Below are positions 36,245 to 45,099 of a DNA stretch of 53,545 nt, in pieces; the stretch's first letter is position 1, and each line of letters begins with the position of its first letter. The DNA is from Psychrobacter celer (lineage in GTDB: Bacteria > Pseudomonadota > Gammaproteobacteria > Pseudomonadales > Moraxellaceae), in the NCBI RefSeq assembly GCF_016107555.1, contig NZ_JABASU010000021.1, positions 1-53,545 on the forward strand, in the 5' to 3' direction. The position numbers were made by a program, and so were the translations under genes. The notes beneath the pieces are model-generated. The model was not told where the DNA came from. It saw only the letters and a program-made list of their open reading frames with translations, and made no database searches.

Positions 36245-37765
36245 ATGAGTATCATCGATCAACTAGAGCAAACCGTGACCCCAGCTGTCTTAGGTGAGCA
36301 GGCGAGTCACCAAAGCGTGGCTTATGTCAGTTTACTTGAGCAGTTTTATGCGGTTTTAGCTGCCCGTTTGGCGCAGCCAGATATATACTCTGAGCTATTG
36401 CGCAGCGATGAGACAATCAGTACAGATGCGGCTGTAGAGCGTCCGTTTTTTGTGCAGCTATGGCCAGACTCTGCCGTACAGCAAGTGATGATACAAGCGC
36501 TGGCGGCCGATCATCATATTGATGAAACTGCGACCAAACAGCTACTGATCAATGCCGCGCCGCTGGTCTATCGCGAGCTTATGATCTTGGCAAATGGTCA
36601 GTTTTTGCCCGCATTTCTACAGCAGCAGACGTCAGCGCTGCGCCAATATTTACCGATATGGTCAGCACCTATCATCACCGCAGCAGCCAGCGGCGGCTTA
36701 ACGAATTTTGAGACGGCTACCAAGGCGCCTATTAACCCAAACGATACCGATGACTCTGACGCACGTGCCTATGATACAGATGGTTCTGAAGGGCATTTTG
36801 ATAAAACAGGTAGCGCTATCCATGCCAGTCCAGCGGCGCATCATCTGGCCAAAAACACCAGTCTAAAGCAAGAAAGAGTACGCAGCCGTAACCTGCGCCG
36901 TGACTTGTTGGTGCGGGTGTTTTTGTTGTTGTTGGCGGTGGCTGCGCTTGGTCTTGCTTTGTGGGCGTTTGTCCTAAAACCCAATAGCGCGCCGCCAGCC
37001 GAGCCAATTGTCACTGAGTCTGTGACTGTGCCGCCTGCGCCTGAACCAGTCGCCGCGCCGACGCCTGTTGAGCTTATCGTAGGGGTGGACGATAGTGGCA
37101 GTCTATACACTTGTAGCGCGATTGTCGGTGATACAGCACTACAAAACACCCTACAGCAAGCGCTCAGATCAAGCTTTGGCGAGCAGGCAGCGATCTGTCA
37201 GTTTACTGTACAACAAGGGGTTGCCAACAGTATTGCCAACCTACCAGCAGAGCTATTGCCCAATGTGTTGACGATGCTGAGGTCCACGCCCTTTGCCCGC
37301 TTGCATCTACAAAACGATCGACTTACGCTAGAAGCGCCAGATGCCATGCTGCTACAGCGCTTGCTCAGTGAGATGCGGGCTTTGGTGCCAGCCATGGTCA
37401 TCGATAGTACCGCGCCCATCCCTTTACCTGATAACCCGAACGCGGCAACCAGTGAATTGGGTGATGCGGATAGTCTGAGCAATGATGTATACCCCAATGA
37501 CCAATACCCCAATAATGCTACTGGTGCTGGCGAATATCAGGCGGCAGACGATGAAACAGGCGATAGCGTCATGCCTGCGCCCAACAATAATGCCAGTATA
37601 CCTGCCGATCTGCCCAACACCGCCCCTAATAACTTGCACAGTAATATACCGTCTAACAATACGTCTAATAACAGCCAAACTAGGCCGTCAGGCCCTATTT
37701 CGCTATCAGAGGTAGATGAGATGGCAAGTAGTGTGATCGTCGCCGAGCCAGCACAAGTCAGGTAG
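36245..37765 (+). CDS. Envelope protein paralogous to the next gene, without OmpA domain
   Basis: 506 residues. The N-terminal region (about 1-150) shares with the next gene the layout TVxPAVLG...SLLEQFYAxxAARLA and a helical all-alpha look. One membrane helix lies at about 222-242 (VFLLLLAVAALGLALWAF), then a Pro-rich linker (PPAPEPVAAPTP). A BON-like alpha/beta unit (about 275-395) begins SLYTC and has a second Cys about 35 residues on, both conserved in the paralogue. Where the paralogue has an OmpA domain, this protein ends in about 100 residues rich in Asn, Pro, Asp and Ser. Predicted: cytoplasmic N-terminus, single span, periplasmic tail. Function unknown. Likely arose by duplication. 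Confidence 0.85.
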   Translation: MSIIDQLEQTVTPAVLGEQASHQSVAYVSLLEQFYAVLAARLAQPDIYSELLRSDETISTDAAVERPFFVQLWPDSAVQQVMIQALAADHHIDETATKQLLINAAPLVYRELMILANGQFLPAFLQQQTSALRQYLPIWSAPIITAAASGGLTNFETATKAPINPNDTDDSDARAYDTDGSEGHFDKTGSAIHASPAAHHLAKNTSLKQERVRSRNLRRDLLVRVFLLLLAVAALGLALWAFVLKPNSAPPAEPIVTESVTVPPAPEPVAAPTPVELIVGVDDSGSLYTCSAIVGDTALQNTLQQALRSSFGEQAAICQFTVQQGVANSIANLPAELLPNVLTMLRSTPFARLHLQNDRLTLEAPDAMLLQRLLSEMRALVPAMVIDSTAPIPLPDNPNAATSELGDADSLSNDVYPNDQYPNNATGAGEYQAADDETGDSVMPAPNNNASIPADLPNTAPNNLHSNIPSNNTSNNSQTRPSGPISLSEVDEMASSVIVAEPAQVR

Positions 37766-38069
37766 CAATGTGAGGCTACAGATGGATCGTTTTACTAAAA
37801 AATTGTCTCTGTGTTTTCCTTTAAGTCTTTTTCTAAGCTTTTGTCGGACAGTCGCATTTGGGCGGGCTTTAGGGTGAGATAGTTACGTGTCTCAACTGAA
37901 ACATTACTTAACGTAGCATTTGCACAACAACCTGTTGATTGTGAACGGATACTTAATACTTTTATAATAACAAAAGTTGAATGTATGAGTTGAACCTACA
38001 AAGTATTGTTAAAAAAAGCATTGCGAAGAGTGTAATTATATAAATACGTATTAACGGAGGAATTATCCA
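37766..38069 (+). other. Spacer between the two envelope paralogues
   Basis: 304 bp, AT-rich toward the right, no gene. It may contain the second gene's own promoter. Just before that gene ACGGAGGA (38053-38060) is a strong Shine-Dalgarno. Confidence 0.45.
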
Positions 38070-39662
38070 ATGGATATTATCAGTCATCTAACACGGACCG
38101 TTAGCCCTGCAGTACTAGGAGATGATCACAGCCCAGCCAAAGAAAGCTTGCTTGAGCAGTTTTATGCTATCTTTGCCGCGCGCCTTGCTGATCATGATAC
38201 TTATGGACGCTTTGCAAATGAAAACATCGCCCGTGACGATCAAGGGTTTTATGACCGCGTCTGGACAGAAGGCGCTCACCGCGATCAAATCTCGCGTGAG
38301 CTGGCGGGCCAGCACAATGTCGATGCTACCGCCGCTCGCGGCTTGATTGCGATGGCAGCACCGCTCGCATTTCATGAAATCAAAAGCTTAGCAGGCACCA
38401 CGCCTGTGCCGCAGTTCTTAAATGATAATTTGGCCAGTTATCAGCATCATATTCCTGCATGGGCAAGTACGGTCTTGCCAGCTGGCATGTTGGCGGCTAA
38501 CCCAGCTGCGGGTACTCGTATCTCTGATACCACCAGCACCGCGCCATTGCAGCATACCGAAGAAGAAAAAGGCAGCTTTATGAAAGCGCTGTTACCGATT
38601 ATTGGTTTGATCATTTTGGGGGCGCTGGCATGGGCGCTACTCAGAGGTTGCCAAGAAAACCCTGAACCTGTTGCCACACCAGTTGCCAGTGAGCAACAAG
38701 CAGCAGGCGATGAGCAAGTGGCAGTTGCAGCAGATGTAGAGCCTGCTTCACTGCGTATCGCGACGGGCGAAAACAATGAGCTGTATGCCTGTCGTATGAA
38801 TGCCGGTGACGAAACCCTACAAAGCAAAGTGATGAACGCACTAACAGCCGCATTTGGCGATGAAGCCAATAAATGCCGCGCAGACGTCGATGATAACTTT
38901 GCCACCGATATGCCAGCCGCCGCTCAGCTTGCTTCTATTTTGCCCATCGTCAAAAACGTACCAAACGCCAGTATGGTCATCAAAGGTGATACCATCACCG
39001 TCAACGCCCCAGACGAGGCAGCGTTACAACAGCTAGTGACCGATTTACAAGCGGCTGCGCCTGCCATGACTGTCCAAGCGGAAGGCCCACTGGACTTACA
39101 AGGTGAGATTGACGACAGTCTAACGGCCGCTGATGCCGCTATGACTAACTTGGGTGACAATCCAGACCCTCGTGATGTGGCGCGCGCCTTGAGTATACAA
39201 GTGATTAATTTTGAATTAGACAAAGCGATCATCCCTGATGCCAACAAAGCGCTACTGAACCGCGCGGCCACAATCATCAATGAAGTACCAGATATGGAGC
39301 TGCTGATTATCGGCCATACAGATAGCCAAGCGTCTGACGACTACAATATCGAGTTGTCACAAGAGCGCGCCGATGCTGTCAAAGAGTATTTAGTCGCCCA
39401 AGGGGTCGATGCCAGCAAACTGTCCACCAAAGGTATGGGTGAGTCAGAGCCAGTCGCTGATAACTCAACTGAACAAGGCCGTTTCCGCAATCGCCGTATC
39501 GAGTTTGTCGTAAACGATGAGATCAATGTGGCAAATGAAGGCATGATAATCAGTAACGATGCGCTTGATCCGGACTTAAACCCATTAGATAGTAACAACG
39601 ATGACTTATTGCCAGATGGTGATGATGTCACTCAAGGTAGCGCTATCGATCCAGCAAACTAA
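38070..39662 (+). CDS. OmpA family protein with N-terminal cytoplasmic and BON-like domains
   Basis: 530 residues. The N-terminal helical domain (about 1-150) is paralogous to the previous gene. A single membrane helix lies at about 173-192 (LLPIIGLIILGALAWALL), followed by a periplasmic BON-like unit (about 225-345) containing LYACR and NKCRADV, then an OmpA-like peptidoglycan-binding domain (about 370-490). That domain has NFELDKAIIPDANKALLNRA, IIGHTDSQASDDYN, LSQERADAVKEYL and the RNRRIEF end. No signal peptide and no beta-barrel. The order single helix, BON-like, OmpA resembles ArfA/OmpATb of mycobacteria. It probably tethers the inner membrane to peptidoglycan; the job is unproven. Strong ribosome binding site and terminator. 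Confidence 0.9.
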   Translation: MDIISHLTRTVSPAVLGDDHSPAKESLLEQFYAIFAARLADHDTYGRFANENIARDDQGFYDRVWTEGAHRDQISRELAGQHNVDATAARGLIAMAAPLAFHEIKSLAGTTPVPQFLNDNLASYQHHIPAWASTVLPAGMLAANPAAGTRISDTTSTAPLQHTEEEKGSFMKALLPIIGLIILGALAWALLRGCQENPEPVATPVASEQQAAGDEQVAVAADVEPASLRIATGENNELYACRMNAGDETLQSKVMNALTAAFGDEANKCRADVDDNFATDMPAAAQLASILPIVKNVPNASMVIKGDTITVNAPDEAALQQLVTDLQAAAPAMTVQAEGPLDLQGEIDDSLTAADAAMTNLGDNPDPRDVARALSIQVINFELDKAIIPDANKALLNRAATIINEVPDMELLIIGHTDSQASDDYNIELSQERADAVKEYLVAQGVDASKLSTKGMGESEPVADNSTEQGRFRNRRIEFVVNDEINVANEGMIISNDALDPDLNPLDSNNDDLLPDGDDVTQGSAIDPAN

Positions 39663-39676
39663 TATCAGCTGTGCTC

Positions 39677-39712
39677 AAAAAAACCGCTTCTTATTAAGAA
39701 GCGGTTTTTATT
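39677..39712 (+). terminator. Terminator of the OmpA-family gene
   Basis: Palindrome AAACCGCTTCTTA/TAAGAAGCGGTTT flanked by an A run and followed by TTTATTTAT. It lies 15 bp after the stop. Confidence 0.88.
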
Positions 39713-39751
39713 TATCACAAATGTAATGATCACAAAACAAAGTATTGAATC

Positions 39752-39790
39752 TAGGGCGTGCCCTCATTTTAAAAATGGCGATAAAAACGA
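39752..39790 (-). repeat. End fragment of repeat R2
   Basis: TAGGGCGTGCCCTCATTTTA, then AAAATGGCGATAAAAACGAG, matches the right terminus of the complete R2 copy on the opposite strand. The rest of the element is missing. It stops 8 bp before the nagZ stop codon. Confidence 0.7.
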
Positions 39791-39797
39791 GCTGCGA

Positions 39798-40880
39798 TTA
39801 TTTATAAGCGGTGGGGTCTATTGAGTCACTAGCAGAATGATTAGCAGGTGTCTCGGCCGCTGCAAAAAACGCCTGCATCACGTTTTGCTTGGCTTGCTGC
39901 CAGTAGTCAAACTGCTGACAAGTTGACTCAAGATCGCCTTGCCATGCTGGTATCTTGCCGGACATGGATTTGACACGGTTTTGGTTAGGATAGGGCAGAT
40001 CTTGCGCTGCTTGGGCGGCTTCATGAGCCGCGATACGGTCATTACAGACCAAAGCAATATCGCAGCCTGCGTTGATGGCCGCTGTTACTCGTGCACTGAC
40101 ATCGCCTGCCGCCTGCGCACCTGCCATCGACAAGTCATCTGAAAACAGCACGCCATCAAATTTTAAGTGCTCACGGATGATGTCTTGTAGCCAAATCTTT
40201 GAAAACCCTGCAGGTTTATTATCCACTTGCGAAAAAATCACATGGGCGGGCATCAGCGCATCGAGCCATGGCAGGGTTTGGGCAAAAGGCTGCATGTCAC
40301 TATTGATGATCTCATCCAAGCTGCGATTATCAATCGCTTCTGCCACGTGTGAGTCAGGTGCGATGGCACCGTGCCCAGGGAAATGCTTGCCTGTGGTCGC
40401 CATGCCAGCCGCTTTCATGCCGCGCATAAACTGAGAGGCCAAGGCAATGATGGCTTGCGGCTCTTGATGAAAACTGCGATCGCCGATGACTTGGCTGATA
40501 CCGCCTCTATCAAGCACAGGCGCAAAGCTCAAATCAATCCCCACGGCCAGCACCTCTGCTGCCATCAGATAACCGCAGTCATAAGCGAGGCTCAGCGCCT
40601 GCGCCGGATCTTGCTCAAACCGCTCACCCAGCTTGCCCATCGCTGGCAAAGGGCTAAAGCCGTTGCGTAGTCGTGCCACGCGCCCACCTTCTTGATCGAC
40701 GCCGATCAAGATATCAGGATTGTGGTAGCGTATGTCATCACACAGCTGGCGCACTTGCGCGGCGTCAGCGACGTTGCGGGCAAACAAAATAACACCACCG
40801 ACTTGTGCTTGTTTGATTAAGCTGACATCTTCAGCGGTCAGAGCAGTACTATCGATATCAATCATTAAAACGCCATACAT
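39798..40880 (-). CDS. nagZ: Beta-N-acetylhexosaminidase NagZ
   Basis: 360-residue glycoside hydrolase family 3 enzyme of peptidoglycan recycling, removing GlcNAc from 1,6-anhydroMurNAc peptides in the cytoplasm. Start MYGVLMIDIDSTALTAED, GVDQEGGRVARLR, the catalytic loop GKHFPGHGAIAPDSH and the nucleophile Asp in VLFSDDLSMAGA are all present. No signal peptide, as expected. In many bacteria NagZ activity affects AmpC induction. Typical length about 340; the C-terminal 20 residues are extra and end beside the R2 fragment. Confidence 0.95.
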   Translation of the reverse strand: MYGVLMIDIDSTALTAEDVSLIKQAQVGGVILFARNVADAAQVRQLCDDIRYHNPDILIGVDQEGGRVARLRNGFSPLPAMGKLGERFEQDPAQALSLAYDCGYLMAAEVLAVGIDLSFAPVLDRGGISQVIGDRSFHQEPQAIIALASQFMRGMKAAGMATTGKHFPGHGAIAPDSHVAEAIDNRSLDEIINSDMQPFAQTLPWLDALMPAHVIFSQVDNKPAGFSKIWLQDIIREHLKFDGVLFSDDLSMAGAQAAGDVSARVTAAINAGCDIALVCNDRIAAHEAAQAAQDLPYPNQNRVKSMSGKIPAWQGDLESTCQQFDYWQQAKQNVMQAFFAAAETPANHSASDSIDPTAYK

Positions 40881-41497
40881 TGCGTTATCCTTTTTGGTTA
40901 TTACTTGATAAGTGGTTATCTTAAAATGCGACTGTTACTGTTATTTAATAAAATTGACAATAAGGAGTACTAAGGTGGGTGACGGTGTTTGTGAAGACTG
41001 TACCGTTTAAGTCCCATCGTTTAAGTTCCTTAGGCTTGCGACAGACACGCCTTAGTATATTGTGTAGATGGCCTTATTATGACAGTTATTAGGCACGGCG
41101 TATAATGTGCCAGATAAATGGCTTTAAATTGATGGGCTTATGGGGTTTAATGAGTGATCTCGTCGATGTACAAAAAGCGCTAGTAGCGCAAAGATGGACT
41201 GCGATAAATATGACAGAAAGTTTGGTACAGAGCGGCGTAGCGTGTAAGATTGTTTATACAGTTTAAGACAGTTTTATATGGATGCTCGTGATAATATTGA
41301 TTAATTTTTCACGATATTTTAATGCTATCTCGTCACTTCTGTATAGAATGCCGTATAGGTAGTCAACTATTACAATCACTACAATCTACGATACTAATGA
41401 TTGTAATAACAGAGAGGGTATCAAGATAGCAGCAGAGCAAAGCCTTCTGGATTTTTACAATAACGATATTATTACTCACTTAAAAAACTAGGTATAT
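40881..41497. other. Divergent upstream region of nagZ and prc
   Basis: 617 bp with no supported gene. Promoters of both genes must lie here; the AT-rich stretch around 41270-41370 is the likeliest prc promoter area. No hairpin or repeat stands out. Confidence 0.4.
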
Positions 41498-43717
41498 ATG
41501 ATGAAAAAACAACCAGCACAGTGGTTACTCAGTGCAGTGTCAGTGGGCATCGCCGGTATTATTTTAACCCAAAGCTATAGCACTGCTGTGGCAGAGACCA
41601 GCACCGAAGGCTTTGTACCGACGCCTGAACAAAAAGTCACCACGCGCCAAGTCGCCGCCTTGCTAGATCGGAGTCATTATCTCAATCAGCCACTCGATAG
41701 CAAAATGGGTAGCGAGATTTTATCGATGTATATCGATAGCCTAGACCCCAATCACACCTTATTTTTGCAATCTGATGTCGATGAGTTTAAGAAAAAATAC
41801 GCCGACGAGTTTGGCGCACGCCTCAAGCGCGGAGATTTGTCGGCGGGGGTAGAGATATTTGAGCGTTATCGCAAGCGCTCAAGTGAGTACTTCGCCATGG
41901 CAAGTAAAATGCTCAAGACCGATATTGATTTGACAGGTGATGAGACCATCGTTTTAGACCGTGAAAAGCTTGGGCATTTTAAGACCAAAAAAGAGCAACG
42001 TGACTATTGGACGCGGCAGCTAAAATTTCAACTGATCAGCATCACCTTGGGGCAAGAAGACGAAAAAGCCAAAGAGCAGGTGTTTTTAAACAACCCCGAT
42101 ATCACGCGTGGTCAAGACCTCGTCCGTGATGACAAACGCACACCAAGTGAGATATTACTCAAACGTCTCACACGTCAGCAAGAGCAGTTTAAACGTCTCA
42201 AAGACGATGAAATCATGGAGACGATCTTAAATACAGCGATGCTGACTTATGACCCACACAGCAACTATTATGCGCCTATTCAAGCGACTGAGCTGCAAAT
42301 TCAGTCAAGCTTGCAACTAGAAGGCATCGGTGTATCGATTCGCCCAGATCGCAAAAACCCAGACTATACGCGTATTGTCACGCTAGTCGATGGTGGCCCT
42401 GCAGCCAAAACTGGTCAGATAAAACCCAATGATTTGATCGTCGGTATCGCCAAAGACGGCAAAAACATGACCGATGTGGTCGGCTGGTCGACGCGAGAGA
42501 TTGTCAGTTTGATTCGCGGTAAGCGCGGTACCTCAGTGACTCTCAAACTACGCCAGCCCAATACGCCAGACTCAAGTGCTCGCACCGTGACGGTGGTGCG
42601 CGATATCATTCAACAAGAAGAGTCGGGCGTCAAGCAGCGCGTCGTCGAAGTACAGCGTCCTAATATTGACAAAACGTCCAAACGTATCGGTGTACTTGAG
42701 ATACCAAGTTTTTATCTCAATTATCGCGCACGGCGCAATGGCGAAGACTATCGCAGCGTCAGTATCGATACCGAAAAGGCGCTAAAAGCCCTTAATAAAG
42801 AAAATATCGATGGACTTGTGGTGGATTTACGCAACAACCCTGGCGGCTCTTTGGATGAAGTGGCCAAGATGCTGGGCTTTTTTATCAAGAGCGGGCCGCT
42901 CGTGCAGATTCGTGACAACCGTGGCAACATCCAAGTCTACCGCGACAACGATGGCGGCGAGCAGCTGTATGATGGCAAAATGGTGGTACTGACCAACTTA
43001 GCATCTGCCTCGGCCAGCGAAATCTTTGCTGCCGCTATCCAAGACTACGGACGCGGACTGGTCATTGGTAGTACGACCACCGGTAAAGGCTCTGCTCAAA
43101 TCCAGCTTGATAGTCTAGCGCTTGGGACAGCGACCTTGACCCAGCGTAAGTTTTATCGTGTGACGGGCGGCAGTACGCAAAACAAAGGCGTCGTCCCAGA
43201 TATCGAGCTGGTCAATATCTATGATGATGCGACCTTTGGTGAGCGCTCGCAGAAAAAAGCTCTGCCTTGGGACACCATCAAAACAGCGCCGTACAAACCT
43301 GAGGGCAAGTTTAGCAGCGACACCTTGGCGACACTTAATCAACAATCCAAGATTCGCCAACAGCAAAACCCGCAGTTCGTTTATCTCTCAACGCTCAATG
43401 ATATCCGTGATATGGAAGATGAGAAAAAACCCATTCGCTTAGATATCAATAGCCGCCGCGCCAAGATGCAGCTGATCGAAAAACGCTCGCTTGAGGCAGA
43501 AAACAAGCGTCTGATTGCAACGGGCGAAAAGCCTTATAGTGATTGGAATACCTATCAAGCGGCGATGGATGCAAAGTTTGAAGAGCGCAGTCAGATGAAA
43601 GCCAATGAGCGCCCAGAGCTGCCAGAGGATGAAGCCTTTATCAATGAAGCTGCCTATATCATGCTAAGCGCAGAACCAAAGCAGCTGCTGAGCCCTAAAG
43701 AGGTGCTAGAGAAATGA
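41498..43717 (+). CDS. prc: Carboxy-terminal processing protease Prc (Tsp)
   Basis: 739-residue periplasmic S41 protease. An N-terminal hydrophobic signal (about 9-30, cleavage near VAETS) precedes a helical vault domain, a PDZ domain (about 255-345, GIGVSIRPDRKNPDYTRIVT) and the protease core. Catalytic residues by alignment to E. coli Tsp are Ser505 in SASASE, Asp516 in IQDYGR and Lys530 in TTGKGSA. A C-terminal helical domain (about 600-739) follows. It degrades or trims proteins from the C-terminus, including penicillin-binding protein 3 and cell-wall hydrolases in other species. Length slightly above the 682 of E. coli. The start may be either of two adjacent ATGs. Confidence 0.95.
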   Translation: MMKKQPAQWLLSAVSVGIAGIILTQSYSTAVAETSTEGFVPTPEQKVTTRQVAALLDRSHYLNQPLDSKMGSEILSMYIDSLDPNHTLFLQSDVDEFKKKYADEFGARLKRGDLSAGVEIFERYRKRSSEYFAMASKMLKTDIDLTGDETIVLDREKLGHFKTKKEQRDYWTRQLKFQLISITLGQEDEKAKEQVFLNNPDITRGQDLVRDDKRTPSEILLKRLTRQQEQFKRLKDDEIMETILNTAMLTYDPHSNYYAPIQATELQIQSSLQLEGIGVSIRPDRKNPDYTRIVTLVDGGPAAKTGQIKPNDLIVGIAKDGKNMTDVVGWSTREIVSLIRGKRGTSVTLKLRQPNTPDSSARTVTVVRDIIQQEESGVKQRVVEVQRPNIDKTSKRIGVLEIPSFYLNYRARRNGEDYRSVSIDTEKALKALNKENIDGLVVDLRNNPGGSLDEVAKMLGFFIKSGPLVQIRDNRGNIQVYRDNDGGEQLYDGKMVVLTNLASASASEIFAAAIQDYGRGLVIGSTTTGKGSAQIQLDSLALGTATLTQRKFYRVTGGSTQNKGVVPDIELVNIYDDATFGERSQKKALPWDTIKTAPYKPEGKFSSDTLATLNQQSKIRQQQNPQFVYLSTLNDIRDMEDEKKPIRLDINSRRAKMQLIEKRSLEAENKRLIATGEKPYSDWNTYQAAMDAKFEERSQMKANERPELPEDEAFINEAAYIMLSAEPKQLLSPKEVLEK

Positions 43718-43993
43718 CGAGTGCTATCGAAACAACAATAGTATGTAAGCATATGCTTACACCGATTGACGTTTCGACCTCTTACTAACGATAGGGCAAT
43801 CTGCGATTATAACTGTACGGCACGATTGAACGGAACGGTTCATGGATACTAGGGATTGGTATCTTAAAGGTCGCATCAGGGATAGGTGGTTTGCTGATTA
43901 GGGATGATAGGAATGATAAGGCTGGATGCCTGTCAGTTATGAGATACCCCGGGATTAGGTATTTGATAACATTAACATGGATGGTTAGTGATA

Positions 43994-44026
43994 AAAGCCG
44001 CATAATGCTTGTCGTTATGCGGCTTT
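43994..44026 (+). terminator. Hairpin downstream of prc, possible terminator
   Basis: 12-bp perfect stem AAAGCCGCATAA/TTATGCGGCTTT with a 9-nt loop. It is followed only by GTTACG, so the T run is short. It is 280 bp past the prc stop. Confidence 0.5.
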
Positions 44027-44169
44027 GTTACGTCTAAAGGATGGCGATTTAGTGGTAAGCCATTGCGCCGCTCTCAATGACACTTGGGCTAGCATGGTTC
44101 GGTCAGCTGCCCATAACGCTGCTCCCACAAACGTACCGTATAAACGAGCAGGCACAAAACAGCAGGCAT

Positions 44170-44198
44170 AAAAAAAGCCGACTCAATTGAGTCGGCTC
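44170..44198 (-). terminator. Terminator of slyD
   Basis: AGCCGACTCAA (44176-44186) pairs with TTGAGTCGGCT (44187-44197); on the minus strand seven T follow. It lies 70 bp after the slyD stop. Confidence 0.85.
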
Positions 44199-44267
44199 TG
44201 TTGGCCAGTTGGCTGATGTATCTCATAGCCACCAAACCTTTTACTGCTTACCAAATGCAAGTAGCGA

Positions 44268-44753
44268 TTAGTGCTGAACGCCACCAGCGCCATGTACATG
44301 GCCGTGGTTTAGCTCGTCTTCAGTGGCAGCGCGCACTTCTTGAATCTCAACATCAAACGTCAAACGCTTACCAGCCAATGGATGGTTGGCATCAACAGTG
44401 ACTTCTTTGTCGTTTACTGCCGTGACGGTCACTAGCATCACTTGGCCACCCGCTTCTGACTGGAACTGCATACCAGGCTGAATATCGTCGACACCTTGGA
44501 AGTTTTCACGTGGCACATGCTGTACCGCTTGCTCTTGGTACTCACCGTAGCCGTCAGCAGGCTCTACGACAGCGTTTACTTTTTCGCCAGCAGATTTGCC
44601 TTCTAGTTGGTTTTCTAGACCTGGAATGATATTGCTGTGACCATGTAGATAGGCAAGTGGTTGACCTTCTGGTGACTGGTCAAGGATGTTGCCTTCGTCG
44701 TCTTTTAGCGTGTAATTGAATGTGACGGCGGTGTCTTTTGCGATAGTAGTCAT
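44268..44753 (-). CDS. slyD: FKBP-type peptidyl-prolyl isomerase, SlyD-like
   Basis: 161 residues. An FKBP domain with the inserted-flap chaperone region: FNYTLKDDEGNILDQSPEGQPLAYLHGHSNIIPGLE at the start, the IF domain between about 70 and 125 and FDVEIQEVRAA closing the fold. SlyD isomerises Xaa-Pro bonds and can deliver nickel. The metal-binding tail here is short (HGHVHGAGGVQH, four His, no Cys), much less than the long His/Cys tail of E. coli SlyD, so a role in nickel supply is uncertain. Confidence 0.92.
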   Translation of the reverse strand: MTTIAKDTAVTFNYTLKDDEGNILDQSPEGQPLAYLHGHSNIIPGLENQLEGKSAGEKVNAVVEPADGYGEYQEQAVQHVPRENFQGVDDIQPGMQFQSEAGGQVMLVTVTAVNDKEVTVDANHPLAGKRLTFDVEIQEVRAATEDELNHGHVHGAGGVQH

Positions 44754-45099
44754 AAAATATCCTAAATATATCGATGTAAAAAATTAAATACGGTTGCAAT
44801 AAACCTAAAAAAGCCAATCAGCCAGCCAAATAGCCACGTCATTAGTCAATTATCATCAGTTTATTTCGGTTTATAAAAGTAACTTTAGCAGTTAGCATCT
44901 TTAATTGAGATGGCTTTGATAACTTTCAAGGCAAAAAACAGAAAAAATGCCAATTAATCACGTTAAATAGCTATTTTTTTTGAAATATAAACGGATGGAC
45001 TCGCCAGATGCCTGAACGCTCCAGTATAAAACGTTTGCCAGTTGCGTTTTGTCTGTCGGGCTTCTACCATAATGATAACCATAAAAATGAGACAAGAAA
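44754..45099. other. Divergent upstream region of slyD and the M61 peptidase gene
   Basis: 346 bp with no gene. It contains promoter regions for both; AT-rich around 44865-44990. No strong motif recognised. Confidence 0.4.

Larger units (their letters stand above)
43718..44267. other. Intergenic region between convergent prc and slyD
   Basis: 550 bp holding two hairpins (entered separately) and no gene that can be supported. The part 43790-43960 is purine-rich on the plus strand with repeated GGGAT/GGAAT words but no ordered repeat. Confidence 0.45.

Noticed and set aside
45068..45086. ATAATGATAACC before the M61 gene as a Fur box
   Set aside because: Only one half-site resembles the consensus; no palindrome.
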